The position numbers and the translations under genes are program-made. From Psychrobacter immobilis (lineage in GTDB: Bacteria > Pseudomonadota > Gammaproteobacteria > Pseudomonadales > Moraxellaceae), in contig NZ_CAJGZN010000007.1 in NCBI RefSeq assembly GCF_904846235.1, positions 114,053-178,052 of the forward strand: 64,000 bases of DNA, written 5' to 3'. Numbering within the stretch: the stretch's first letter is position 1; each line of letters begins with the position of its first letter. Positions 8,622 to 19,061 of this stretch are shown in pieces. The notes under the pieces were generated by a model. The model saw nothing but the letters and a program-made list of their open reading frames with translations. It made no database searches and had not been told where the DNA came from.

Positions 8622-8947
8622 ATTATTTTCGTCTCAGAATAATTTAGTCAAAACCATTTAACATAACGTTCGTAACGACTCATACTATCAATTTCATGGT
8701 ATATAAATTTATACCTAAGGTTAGTATTCCGATGCCTGTATAGCGCACCGATCACGAATAGAATATGTCTGGTAAGTACACCATGAAGTACACTGTGACT
8801 ATTTCAGCGAGTTAAAACGTCGATACCATTAGCCCACAGCCAAAGGTTCAAGTCCTCACTAGGGAACCATTATTTACCATAACATTCATTACGATATGAA
8901 AAGGTGAATAATATTTCATCACTATAAAAAAGTGATTAGTAATGAAA
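8622..8947. other. Gene-free stretch of the islet with a tRNA-T-arm-like fragment
   Basis: At 8845-8867 the sequence GGTTCAAGTCCT continues into CACTAGGGAAC and ACCATT, like the T-arm and 3' end of a tRNA. No matching 5' half (acceptor, D-arm, anticodon) is visible upstream, so it is not an intact tRNA. A similar fragment of equal length lies at 8103-8125 on the other side of the orphan gene. The rest is AT-rich with no gene. Confidence 0.4.
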
Positions 8948-9838
8948 CTATAACGGCTTCACTATCCCTTCCAATAAGCTCGCAAATCCCTCCATATACG
9001 CCGTATCTCGACTTGAGGTACGCGTCGCTGCGTACAGCTGACAATGAACCCCTTCTCCTAGTGGTCGTGATACGACCCAGCCTTTTTTCTCGTATTCAGC
9101 AACCACCCAATCAGGCAATGCTGCTACGCCGCGTTCACTGGCGACCAACTGAATTAGCATCGCGGTCAGCTCTGTCGTACGAACACTCTCAAAGCTTACT
9201 TGTGCTGGCGTCATAAAATTGGCAATGATGTCGAGACGCTTGGCCTCTACGGGATAGGCAATCAATGTCTCGTTAATCAAATCATTGGGGTCAATAAATT
9301 TTTGAGTAGCTAAATCATGTGTTGGTGAAAGTACCAAACGACTCTCATATTCAAACAATGGCTGATAGCTGATACCATCGAGCGGTAAATCACTGGTAGT
9401 AATAAGCAGATCAATATCACCTTCCATGAGTAGATGATGCGGCTCAGGCTCAAACCCTGTGGCAAAGTCTAGCTCTACATCCGACCATTCACGGCGATAG
9501 TGGTTCAGTATCGGCATGAGCCAATCAAAGCAGCTGTGGCACTCTGATGCTAGGCGTAATCTACCTGCTTGACCGTGCGCTAAGCGTTTAAGATTGGATT
9601 TAGTGCGGGTAACTTGCGGTAGGATATTGTCTGCCAATGCCAATACTACTTTACCTGCTGGCGTAAAACTAAGCGGGCGCGTCCGACGGTTGACCAAGCT
9701 GATGTCGTAGTAGTTCTCAAGCTCTTTTAATTGATGCGAAACAGCCGAGGCAGTAACGTGTAGCTCATCTGCCGCTGCTGCAAGTGAACCATGCGCCCGT
9801 AGCGCGGTTAATGTATTAAGATGACGTAGCTCAAGCAT
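8948..9838 (-). CDS. metR: LysR-family regulator, MetR-like
   Basis: A 296-residue LysR-type regulator. The N-terminal winged helix-turn-helix (MLELRHLNTLTALRAHGSLA, then AAADELHVTASAVSHQLKEL) is followed by an effector domain. That domain shares distinctive stretches with E. coli MetR: LRLASECHSCFDWLMPIL, ETLIAYPVEAKRLDI and GVAALPDWVVAEYEKKGWVV. MetR activates methionine-synthesis genes such as metE and metH with homocysteine as co-effector. No met gene is adjacent in this window, so its targets lie elsewhere. It could also control the divergent or downstream pot genes, but nothing in the sequence shows this. Confidence 0.85.
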   Translation of the reverse strand: MLELRHLNTLTALRAHGSLAAAADELHVTASAVSHQLKELENYYDISLVNRRTRPLSFTPAGKVVLALADNILPQVTRTKSNLKRLAHGQAGRLRLASECHSCFDWLMPILNHYRREWSDVELDFATGFEPEPHHLLMEGDIDLLITTSDLPLDGISYQPLFEYESRLVLSPTHDLATQKFIDPNDLINETLIAYPVEAKRLDIIANFMTPAQVSFESVRTTELTAMLIQLVASERGVAALPDWVVAEYEKKGWVVSRPLGEGVHCQLYAATRTSSRDTAYMEGFASLLEGIVKPL

Positions 9839-9938
9839 AATATAACCTAACCGCTAAGGTGAGAAAAATTCATTATAGTACATATGTTGCTGACTTTCAT
9901 TCATAGCGTATGATTAATGATTAATGAGCCATGAACAG

Positions 9939-10745
9939 CTAGCGCTTGCGTAACAGTAGCTGTGAGATAATGACCAATATTAAAGAAGCGACTAATAATA
10001 GTGTACCAATAGCATTAACTTCTGGCTTGAGTCCTACCCGTACCATCGAGTAAATGCGTAGTGGTAATATCTCATAGCTAGGGCCCGTGACAAAGGTTGA
10101 AACCACGACGTCATCTAGCGATAAGGTAAAGGCGAGCAACCAACCTGCCATTACTGCTGGCAAAATAACGGGAATCAGTACCGTACGTACCATGGTTGAT
10201 TCATTGGCGCCCAAGTCGCGCGCCGCTTCCATTAAGCGCTCATCCAAGCTGCTTAAGCGTGCAAAGACAGTAATGACGACAAACGGTAAGCAAAAAGTAA
10301 TGTGTGCCAATAGTAGTGAGACAAAACCTAGCTGTAGACCAATCAGCAAGAACAGCGCCAATAATGAGATAGCCAATACAATCTCAGGCGACATCATAAG
10401 TACAAACAGTAGCCCGTTTAGTAAACCTTTACCGCGAAAGTTATAACGATGTAAGGCTAGGGCAGTGAGTGTGCCTATCAAAGTTGAGACAGTTGCTGCC
10501 ACCAATCCTAATACAATCGAGTGCCAAAATGCATCGAGCATCGCTTGGTTGTTAAACAGTGACTCGTACCACTTTAAGCTAAAGCCGCCCCAGTTGTAGC
10601 CAATTTTCGACTCATTAAAGGACATTACCACCAAGACAATAATAGGTAGGTACAACAGGGTATAAATCAGTCCGAGATAGCCTTTGGCAGCGATACTGCC
10701 AAGCTTGAGCGTACGAATTTTTTTATTCGGTGAGCTATAAGACAT
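9939..10745 (-). CDS. potI: Polyamine ABC transporter permease PotI
   Basis: A 268-residue inner-membrane permease with about six helices and the binding-protein-dependent transport motif near AARDLGANESTMVRTVLIPVI (EAA loop that docks on the ATPase). It pairs with PotH to form the putrescine/spermidine channel; the LSLDDVVVSTFVTGP stretch is typical of PotI/PotC. It is the last gene of potGHI and its ATG overlaps the potH stop codon by one base, showing translational coupling. It could equally be named potC; PotGHI is preferred because of the ATPase length and the gene order. Confidence 0.88.
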   Translation of the reverse strand: MSYSSPNKKIRTLKLGSIAAKGYLGLIYTLLYLPIIVLVVMSFNESKIGYNWGGFSLKWYESLFNNQAMLDAFWHSIVLGLVAATVSTLIGTLTALALHRYNFRGKGLLNGLLFVLMMSPEIVLAISLLALFLLIGLQLGFVSLLLAHITFCLPFVVITVFARLSSLDERLMEAARDLGANESTMVRTVLIPVILPAVMAGWLLAFTLSLDDVVVSTFVTGPSYEILPLRIYSMVRVGLKPEVNAIGTLLLVASLILVIISQLLLRKR

Positions 10746-11623
10746 TAGGCCACCTCGTTAAAGTCAGTCTTGCCAATGCGGCGGCTACTGGCACGGTAGG
10801 CAAGTAATAATACCGCCATCGCTAGTGTTAACAAAACGCTAGCTGCCGCACCAAAGGGCCAGTCGCGCGCATCCAAAAATTGGTTTTTGATGATATTACC
10901 GACCAGCAAATTGCGAGAACCACCCAAGATATCTGCTACATAAAACATGCCCATTGCAGGCAATAGGACTAGCAGTACACCAGAAATAATCCCAGGTGTT
11001 GTTAATGGCAGTACCACATGCCAAAAGGTCTGTGTTTTAGTTGCACCCAAATCCTGCGAGGCCAATAGCATGTCATTGCGTAAGTCAGTAAATACTGCAT
11101 ATAGCGGCAGTACCATAAACGGGAATAACAAGTAAGTTAGTCCTGCGATCACCGCACCTTGGGTATATAAAATATCGATTGGCGTATCGATTACACCGAT
11201 GGCTAATAGCAATTTGTTAATCAAACCATTATTGGCAAATAGTAATTTGAGCGCATATGTCCGTACCAAGGAGTTGGTCCAAAATGGCAGTATCAGTAAC
11301 ATCATAAGCAGCGGCTGCCAACGTATTTTTGCTTTGGAGATCAGCCATGCAAAAGGGTAGCCAAGCAGCAGACAGATAACCGTTGTGATACCTGCCATCC
11401 ATAATGAGTGGACAAATACCTCAAAATACAACGGGTCAATCATCCGCACATAGCTGTCGATGCTAACAGGTAAGCTAATAAACGCACTGCTATCACGGGT
11501 CAAAAAACTGACAGCGATGACTAGGATATTTGGTAATAGTGCAAATATCAGTAGCCAACCCCAAATTAGCCAAAGTGTGGCGGTACGAAATGGACTTTTA
11601 CTGCCTAAGTGGTTGCGCGCCAT
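10745..11623 (-). CDS. potH: Polyamine ABC transporter permease PotH
   Basis: A 292-residue permease with six predicted membrane helices. The EAA loop is ASQDLGATKTQTFWHVVLPLTTPGI, and the motif ADILGGSRNLLVGNIIKNQF near the C-terminus is characteristic of PotH/PotB-type subunits. The gene sits between potG and potI with one-base overlaps on both sides, so the three proteins are made together in a fixed ratio. The operon has no binding protein gene. Confidence 0.88.
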   Translation of the reverse strand: MARNHLGSKSPFRTATLWLIWGWLLIFALLPNILVIAVSFLTRDSSAFISLPVSIDSYVRMIDPLYFEVFVHSLWMAGITTVICLLLGYPFAWLISKAKIRWQPLLMMLLILPFWTNSLVRTYALKLLFANNGLINKLLLAIGVIDTPIDILYTQGAVIAGLTYLLFPFMVLPLYAVFTDLRNDMLLASQDLGATKTQTFWHVVLPLTTPGIISGVLLVLLPAMGMFYVADILGGSRNLLVGNIIKNQFLDARDWPFGAAASVLLTLAMAVLLLAYRASSRRIGKTDFNEVA

Positions 11624-12864
11624 CAGCTACCATCCTTTTGTACAGTCGTGTCTGGCACAGTTTCAGAGTCTTCTGGCAAGACCCATTCCCAGCCATCTAC
11701 CCATGAGACTTTGACGCCTTCATTTAGTTTGTAATCAAAGCTCGGGTCGTCCTCATCAAAAAACTCAGAGGCCTTAATGATATGACCATTTGCCAGTTCG
11801 ATAATTGAGTCTAAAGTGCTGCCTTTATAGTTACTCTCAATGACACGGCCTAACAGTCCGCTATGCTCATTGTCTTTTGGATCGTATATTCGTAAATCTT
11901 CGGGGCGAAGTAGTAAATTGACGATATCGCCCACTTGCACATCATTGGCAAAATTGGGACGACGTAAGTTGCGTAATGTGGTTGGCCCTTCTTGCGCTTG
12001 CGCTTCACAGACTTCGACCTCGATGCGTCCGTTAGTCACTTTGCCATCGCGATCTGGCTGGTCTGGATGGACACCTTTGACCTCAGCTTTGAACAGATTG
12101 GTTTCGCCGATAAATTTTGCAGTAAATAGGTTGGCAGGGGTTTCATAAATCTCGATAGGCGTACCGATTTGTTGGAACGTGCCGTCTTTCATCACGGCAA
12201 TACGGTCTGACATCGAGAGCGCTTCTTCTTGGTCATGAGTCACGAAGACAAAGGTGATGCCTAGCTCACGCTGCAGACGCTTAAGCTCGGACTGCATTTG
12301 CAGGCGCAGTTTATGATCGAGTGCGGATAACGGTTCATCAAGCAATAGCAGTTTAGGGCGGTTAATCACCGCGCGTGCAATGGCAACTCGCTGCTGCTGA
12401 CCACCAGACAAATCTTGCGGCTTGCGGTTGGCCAAATGCTCTAGCTGTACCATCGCTAGCATCTCGCTAACACGTCTTTGGATTTCATCTTTTGGTACTT
12501 TTTTTAGCTTTAGGCCATAAGCCACGTTTTGGGCGACGCTCATATGAGGGAACAATGCATATTGCTGAAATACGGTATTGACCGGACGTTTATCAGCGGA
12601 TAAGCCTGCCATCTGTACACCATCCAAATATATCGCTCCAGCATTAGGCTGCTCAAAGCCTGCAATCAAGCGTAGTAATGTCGTCTTACCACAGCCTGAT
12701 GGGCCAAGCAGCGTCAAAAACTCACCATGTTTGATATCAAGGTTGATGTCTTTTAGGACTTCGGTTTGATCATAGGTTTTTTTTAGACCAGTCAGTTGCA
12801 GCAGCACCTGATCATCATGAGGTGACGCAGAGGTGTTATGCGTATTTTGAGATAAATCGGTCAT
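11623..12864 (-). CDS. potG: Polyamine ABC transporter ATP-binding protein PotG
   Basis: A 413-residue ABC ATPase. Walker A is GPSGCGKTT, the Q-loop follows, the ABC signature is [14 protein letters not shown] and Walker B is [12 protein letters not shown], with the switch His in VTHDQEEAL. The C-terminal part (from about residue 250) is the TOBE regulatory domain of the CUT1/MOI subfamily. AGGA precedes the ATG. It is longer than E. coli PotG (377 aa), with an added linker around residues 270-300 and a polar tail. First gene of potGHI; a candidate promoter lies about 110 bases upstream. Confidence 0.9.
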   Translation of the reverse strand: MTDLSQNTHNTSASPHDDQVLLQLTGLKKTYDQTEVLKDINLDIKHGEFLTLLGPSGCGKTTLLRLIAGFEQPNAGAIYLDGVQMAGLSADKRPVNTVFQQYALFPHMSVAQNVAYGLKLKKVPKDEIQRRVSEMLAMVQLEHLANRKPQDLSGGQQQRVAIARAVINRPKLLLLDEPLSALDHKLRLQMQSELKRLQRELGITFVFVTHDQEEALSMSDRIAVMKDGTFQQIGTPIEIYETPANLFTAKFIGETNLFKAEVKGVHPDQPDRDGKVTNGRIEVEVCEAQAQEGPTTLRNLRRPNFANDVQVGDIVNLLLRPEDLRIYDPKDNEHSGLLGRVIESNYKGSTLDSIIELANGHIIKASEFFDEDDPSFDYKLNEGVKVSWVDGWEWVLPEDSETVPDTTVQKDGS

Positions 12865-12976
12865 AATATCTGTTCCTGAGCGTCCAATAGCTATATGCAG
12901 CTGGCTGTCATTATAAGGATTGGCATGAGCGTAAGCATGTTCGGATTACTGTCTGAATGCTGCCTGAATGCTGCGT

Positions 12977-13004
12977 ATTATAACAAACCCTTGGTATAAG
13001 TCAG
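12977..13004 (-). promoter_or_regulatory. Candidate sigma-70 promoter of potGHI
   Basis: On the minus strand the -10 box is TATAAT (12977-12982) and the -35 box CTGACT (12999-13004), with a 16-base spacer. This lies in the 401-base divergent gap between potG and the carbonic anhydrase gene. The same gap contains an 11-base tandem repeat (CTGAATGCTG twice, about 12953-12973). For the carbonic anhydrase side I see only a good ribosome binding site. Confidence 0.45.
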
Positions 13005-13265
13005 TGCAAGTTCATTATAAGTTACGCGAGTAATACTGTCTTAGCAGCGATATATACAGCTATATTTTTAAATGTGACTACATTCACCTAGCGATATTTA
13101 GACAAATTTTTTTACCGTTTTTGGGTTTTTATTCCTATACAATCACGTTATGGCTGACAAACATTATTAGCCTGATAGTTTGACGATAATTAGTCAGTCT
13201 GTGCTGGAATACATGTATGCAAAACAGCTTATAACTCTAATATTATTGATGATAAAGGATCTCTC

Positions 13266-13904
13266 ATGCCTACCGATATACGTCCAACCACAGGTCAAGA
13301 AGCACTTGAGCTTTTAAAAGCAGGTAATGCACGCTACGTTGATAGCCTCACCAGTACCGATGAGTATATGCAGCGCCGTCCAGAGTTGGTCAAGGATCAA
13401 AATCCATTGGCCATTATTTTGGGTTGCTCGGATGCACGAGTACCCGTTGAGATTGTCTTTGATCAGGGTTTGGGAGATTTGTTCGTTATACGAGTCGCAG
13501 GTAATGTGGTTGCACCATCGCAGATTGGTTCAATCGAGTTTGCAGCCGAAGCCTTTGGTACGCAACTGGTGGTGGTACTTGGACACTCGAAATGCGGTGC
13601 TGTCACGGCTTGCGTTGAGACGTTGATTAACCCTGAGCAGAACTATTCACCTAACTTGCAATCTATCGTTGATCGTATTCGCCCAAGCGTTTATAACTTA
13701 CACGAATTGGCAACTGCCAATGGTCAAGACGTCGATGCAGACGAGCTGGTCGACCGCTCTATCCGCGCTAACGTACGTATGTCAGTCAGTCAGCTAAAGC
13801 ATGGCTCACGTGCATTAGAGGACTTAACCAATAGTGGTCAGCTATTGGTAGTCGGCGCTGAATATGATCTAGAGACCGGAAAGGTACGATTCTTAGACAG
13901 CTAA
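13266..13904 (+). CDS. can: Beta-class carbonic anhydrase
   Basis: This 212-residue enzyme interconverts CO2 and bicarbonate in the cytoplasm. The beta-class zinc site is complete: C54 and D56-R58 in CSDAR, and H107 with C110 in HSKCGAV. AAAGGA lies about 8 bases before the ATG. The gene is monocistronic, divergent from potGHI and upstream of gloA by about 150 bases. The symbol can is given by function; which of several carbonic anhydrase paralogues it corresponds to cannot be decided here. Confidence 0.92.
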   Translation: MPTDIRPTTGQEALELLKAGNARYVDSLTSTDEYMQRRPELVKDQNPLAIILGCSDARVPVEIVFDQGLGDLFVIRVAGNVVAPSQIGSIEFAAEAFGTQLVVVLGHSKCGAVTACVETLINPEQNYSPNLQSIVDRIRPSVYNLHELATANGQDVDADELVDRSIRANVRMSVSQLKHGSRALEDLTNSGQLLVVGAEYDLETGKVRFLDS

Positions 13905-14056
13905 TATATCTAAATATGAACATATTTTGTTCATATCCTTACAAAACCCTATCAATTATTTTGCCAATTTTTATTATGATGAGAGACAGCAGTGAATCAT
14001 GACAGTCGTGATTCGCTTATTTATAACACTCTTTTTTGAATAACCTTAGGATAACT

Positions 14057-14614
14057 ATGTCTACTAACGATAATAATTCGACCATCGCACAGCCTGCGAG
14101 CAGTATCAGTGTAGATGGCGTCAAGTCAATCTCTACGCAAACGACAGGTTTTACGTTTAATCACACCATGCTCCGCGTCAAAGATCCTGCAAAATCATTG
14201 GCGTTTTATACTGGTGTCTTGGGTATGACCTTGCTTGCCGTTAAGAAGTTCCCTGACATGGGATTCGATTTATATTTCTTGGCTAAGTTGACCGAAAGCG
14301 AGCGCGAAAACTTGCCAACTGGCGATGACTTAGAAATCTTTGCTTTCCGTCAACGTGGTATTTTAGAGTTGACGCACAACTACGGCACCGAGACAAAAGC
14401 TGACTTTAGCTATCATGACGGCAATCAGGATCCACAGGGTTTTGGTCATATTTGTTTTAGCGTTCCAAGCTTGGATGAAGCGGTTGCTTGGTTTGATAAA
14501 AACGACGTCGAATTTAAAAAACGTCCAGAAGATGGCAGTATGAAAAACATTGCCTTTATCAAAGATGTAGACGGCTACTGGATCGAAATCGTACAGGCCG
14601 ATTTGATGGGCTAA
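14057..14614 (+). CDS. gloA: Lactoylglutathione lyase (glyoxalase I)
   Basis: A 185-residue glyoxalase I that turns the methylglyoxal-glutathione hemithioacetal into S-lactoylglutathione. The four metal ligands are visible: H36 (FNHTMLRVKD), E104 (ILELTHNYG), H131 (GFGHICFSV) and E177 (YWIEIVQ). About 30 polar residues precede the first beta strand, and the internal region ERENLPTGDD resembles the longer eukaryotic-type, zinc-dependent form rather than the short nickel-dependent E. coli enzyme. AGGA lies about 6 bases before the ATG at 14057; an in-frame TTG at 14036 has no site. Confidence 0.92.
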   Translation: MSTNDNNSTIAQPASSISVDGVKSISTQTTGFTFNHTMLRVKDPAKSLAFYTGVLGMTLLAVKKFPDMGFDLYFLAKLTESERENLPTGDDLEIFAFRQRGILELTHNYGTETKADFSYHDGNQDPQGFGHICFSVPSLDEAVAWFDKNDVEFKKRPEDGSMKNIAFIKDVDGYWIEIVQADLMG

Positions 14615-14616
14615 CT

Positions 14617-14666
14617 GTCATAACGACAGCACCTATTAAGAGTCATAACGACAGCACCTATTAAGA
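14617..14666. repeat. Perfect 25-bp tandem repeat
   Basis: Two identical, adjoining 25-base copies (14617-14641 and 14642-14666), each starting GTCATAACGACAGCACC. The first copy, with its preceding bases, contains the inverted repeat CTGTC-ATAAC-GACAG. It lies between the gloA stop codon and mscS. Confidence 0.9.
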
Positions 14667-14711
14667 TAAGTGCGTTAATAGAAATAAATAGAATAAAGGA
14701 GTATCACCCAG

Positions 14712-15689
14712 ATGCCTACCTCTGAGGCAGACACGACACTGAGTGCTGAGACAGCTGCGCAGTCTACGACGACAGATGGGTTGACCTATCAAAGCATTCT
14801 TGGTTCGGCAAATGAGATATGGGTTGGCTTTGTTGAGCGCATCCCATATTTTGTCGCATCAATTATCGTTATCCTAATTTTTTGGTTTTTATCGATTGTC
14901 TTCAAGAAAATCGTTCACAAATTATTAGGTAGCCGTAGTCGGCATCAGAACTTGGTAAAAGTGTTTCAGCGGGTAGGCGGGGCGCTTATTTTCTTTATTG
15001 GTTTTATGATAGCGATGGTTATTGCGGTACCGGGGTTCACTCCTGCTAAGTTGATTGGCGCGCTCGGTATTGGTTCCGTTGCTATCGGTTTTGCTTTTAA
15101 GGATATCTTCCAAAACTTGCTCTCTGGTATCTTACTGCTGATTTCAGAGCCGTTTCGTATCGGTGATCAAATCGTTTCAGGCGACTATGAAGGAACGGTC
15201 GAAGATATTAAAATCCGCGCAACTACCATCAAGACTTATGATGGTCGGCAAGTGGTGATTCCAAACTCAGATCTTTATACTTCAGCATTGACCGTCAATA
15301 CCGCTTACAAGCAGCGTCGTTTGCAAGTCGCAGTTGGTATCGGTTATGAAGATGGTATTGAAGCTGCCAAAGCTGAGATTATCAAGGCGTTAGATAAGAT
15401 AGAGAGCGTCTCGAAGAAAGCAACACCAAGCGTGATTGCTACTGGTTTCGGCGGTTCGTCCATTGATCTAATGGTACGCTGGTTCATCGAAGATGGTACG
15501 CAAGCCAATAAGGTTGCCTCGATTCATCAAGTAATTGTAGGTATCAAAAACTCGTTGGATGCAGCGGGCGTAAATATTCCATTCCCAATACGTACAATCG
15601 ATTTGAGTGATCCTTCAGTAAGTGCAATCGTTAATAAAATGAACGAGCAGCAAGACGTTGTGGACGTGAATAAAACAGTGGCCGAGTAG
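14712..15689 (+). CDS. mscS: MscS-family small-conductance mechanosensitive channel
   Basis: A 325-residue channel that opens under membrane tension to release solutes on osmotic downshock. After a polar N-terminus there are hydrophobic helices at about residues 45-65 and 95-115. The Gly/Ala-rich pore helix follows (KLIGALGIGSVAIGFAFKDIFQNLLSG), then the beta domain (EPFRIGDQIVSGDYEGTVEDIKIRATTIKTYDGRQVVIPNS), which is classic MscS. The C-terminal vestibule ends in NIPFPIRTIDL. It is slightly longer than E. coli MscS (286 aa) because of both tails. AAGGAG lies about 12 bases before the ATG. Confidence 0.93.
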   Translation: MPTSEADTTLSAETAAQSTTTDGLTYQSILGSANEIWVGFVERIPYFVASIIVILIFWFLSIVFKKIVHKLLGSRSRHQNLVKVFQRVGGALIFFIGFMIAMVIAVPGFTPAKLIGALGIGSVAIGFAFKDIFQNLLSGILLLISEPFRIGDQIVSGDYEGTVEDIKIRATTIKTYDGRQVVIPNSDLYTSALTVNTAYKQRRLQVAVGIGYEDGIEAAKAEIIKALDKIESVSKKATPSVIATGFGGSSIDLMVRWFIEDGTQANKVASIHQVIVGIKNSLDAAGVNIPFPIRTIDLSDPSVSAIVNKMNEQQDVVDVNKTVAE

Positions 15690-15751
15690 TGCGCTCGGTG
15701 AAATATTTAATTAGTGTTAAAACTTTAATTTCCACAATATTTAGAAAATCG

Positions 15752-15788
15752 AAAAACCGCCACATCAATTGATATGGCGGTTTTTTTT
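15752..15788. terminator. Bidirectional terminator between mscS and cytochrome c' gene
   Basis: AAAAACCGCCA (15752-15762) pairs with TGGCGGTTTTT (15775-15785), and the centre ATCAATTGAT is itself palindromic. T-runs occur on both strands, so it can serve both convergent genes. Confidence 0.88.
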
Positions 15789-15817
15789 ACGTGTCGACTT
15801 GCTATAAATATAAAGGC

Positions 15818-16294
15818 TTATTCGTCTTTTGCTCTAAAGTCGGTATGGCATGATTTACAGCTTGCACCAACTTGTCCAAACGCAGGCTTAACATCGTCCA
15901 TGCTAGTGGCGTTTTGGGCGGCGGCGTTTAGCTCAGCAGTGACTTTTTGAAAGTTTTCAGCTTCAGCACTGAAACCATCAGCATTAGACCAAACCGCTTC
16001 AGTAGCATTACCTACCGCTTCTGGGTCTTCAAAATGACCCCAAGGCTTGGCGGCATCTTCTGCTAGGAATGCCGCTTGCTCTTTAAATACATCGGCATCA
16101 AATGTATCAGGTGCTTTTGCCATATCACCCATGACGCCCATTGCGTCGCCCCAGTTTTTCATGGTGTCTTGACGCGCTTGCACGTCAGGGTTAGATCCTG
16201 TTGAAGTGCTACAGGCCGTTAGACCCAGTGCAGCCGCCATCAAAGTAACGCTAAACAGAGATTTGAAAGATTTGTTGGTATGAACCTGTGCCAT
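15818..16294 (-). CDS. Lipid-anchored cytochrome c' (class II c-type cytochrome)
   Basis: A 158-residue exported protein with a lipobox (GLTAC, then STSTG). It is mainly helical and has its haem-attachment site CKSCH close to the C-terminus (GASCKSCHTDFRAKDE). This position is the hallmark of cytochrome c' and cytochrome c556, in which the haem is held by a four-helix bundle. Such proteins bind NO or carry electrons in the periplasm; which applies here cannot be told. AAAGGAG lies about 8 bases before the ATG. The gene is convergent with mscS. Confidence 0.85.
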   Translation of the reverse strand: MAQVHTNKSFKSLFSVTLMAAALGLTACSTSTGSNPDVQARQDTMKNWGDAMGVMGDMAKAPDTFDADVFKEQAAFLAEDAAKPWGHFEDPEAVGNATEAVWSNADGFSAEAENFQKVTAELNAAAQNATSMDDVKPAFGQVGASCKSCHTDFRAKDE

Positions 16295-16681
16295 ATGACT
16301 TACTCCTTTAAACTTGGCTAATAGTAAGCGCGATTAAAAACGCTCGCTTTGACTTAAAATATAGTTATATAAAATACTGCCTAAAATTCTTCTGAGCACA
16401 GTTGCTAATAAAGAACGTCTTCTATTGTAACGGTTATCTGAGCGTTGGGAATTATATAGTTGTTATATCCTCGTAATATTTTAAATAAGCATACCTCAAC
16501 TTGGTTGTTACTGCTTACAGTTGGTTACGATGATTGTATTGGTAAATACACGACATGTTTTTTACAATAATAACGTGAGAGTTGCTCGTTTGAATGGTAC
16601 CGACAATAAAAAAGGCCAGCGAATAGTAGCTGACCTTTTTAATACTTTCCAAAAATATGAATGACGTGATATTTACGAAAA
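16295..16681. other. Gene-free region between cytochrome c' gene and hemF
   Basis: Apart from the hemF terminator near 16608-16640, I see only AT-rich sequence that presumably holds the promoter of the cytochrome c' gene. No convincing promoter boxes or RNA gene were found. Confidence 0.3.
16608..16640 (-). terminator. Terminator after hemF
   Basis: AAAGGCCAGC (16611-16620) pairs with GCTGACCTTT (about 16629-16638, one G-T wobble) across an 8-base loop. In the minus direction the stem is followed by a run of T residues. Confidence 0.75.
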
Positions 16682-18428
<1,747 letters not shown>

Positions 18429-19061
18429 TGCTGTCCTACATAAGCCTAAAGTCGTGGCGGTGAAAAGTATGTTACTGCTGTTCGAGATGAGCGCTGTTAG
18501 AGCCGGTTACTGTTCGAGATAACTACTGTTTTCGAAATAACTATTAGTTGAGATGAGCATATCATCTAAACTTTACTGCTAAGATTAAGATGATACCAGT
18601 ATAACCTGTTCATAAAGACAGCGTACTCATTGTATTTATTATAAAAACACACAAAATTCACAGACGATGCACGATGATTAAAGCGACAATTAAAAAAAGA
18701 TGCTATTATGCCATACTATTTTGATGGATACAGTGACAAGTCTTTATCCTTGCACTACTATGTCGTCATTAACATCTGATATTGATGCAAAATAATAGGG
18801 CATAATGTCACCCCTCAGTTGTCAATAATATGAAAGCATCAATAGTTTGATATCAAAACGTTGGTATTGACGCGCAGTCTATTGTGCTAGCGTGTGTACT
18901 GTCGTAAGTAGCGCAGCTATACAAATACGAAAGTTGCATGAATAATTATATGGTCGATTACATCAATAATGATGTAGGTATTATTGACGTCTTTTGATTA
19001 TAGTCACCGCTATATTTTAAAGACACGTCTTGTCAGCAGATTGGTAGGTATCGTACAGTTT
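18429..19061. other. Large divergent intergenic region between ribA and dxs with degenerate repeats
   Basis: Between 18475 and 18560 there are four related units built on CTGTTCGAGAT(A/G)A: CTGTTCGAGATGAGC, CTGTTCGAGATAACT, CTGTTTTCGAAATAAC and TTAGTTGAGATGAGC. The rest is AT-rich with no gene. No FMN riboswitch core was found. The region must hold promoters for both ribA and dxs, but I could not fix their boxes. Confidence 0.5.

Noticed and set aside
8820..8875. Complete tRNA gene
   Set aside because: Only a T-arm-like 3' fragment exists; no acceptor partner, D-arm or anticodon arm upstream.
18475..18560. CRISPR-like repeat array
   Set aside because: Units are short, degenerate and without regular spacers; no cas gene is present.
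18429..18800. FMN riboswitch before ribA
   Set aside because: No conserved FMN-element core was seen; the region contains degenerate repeats instead.
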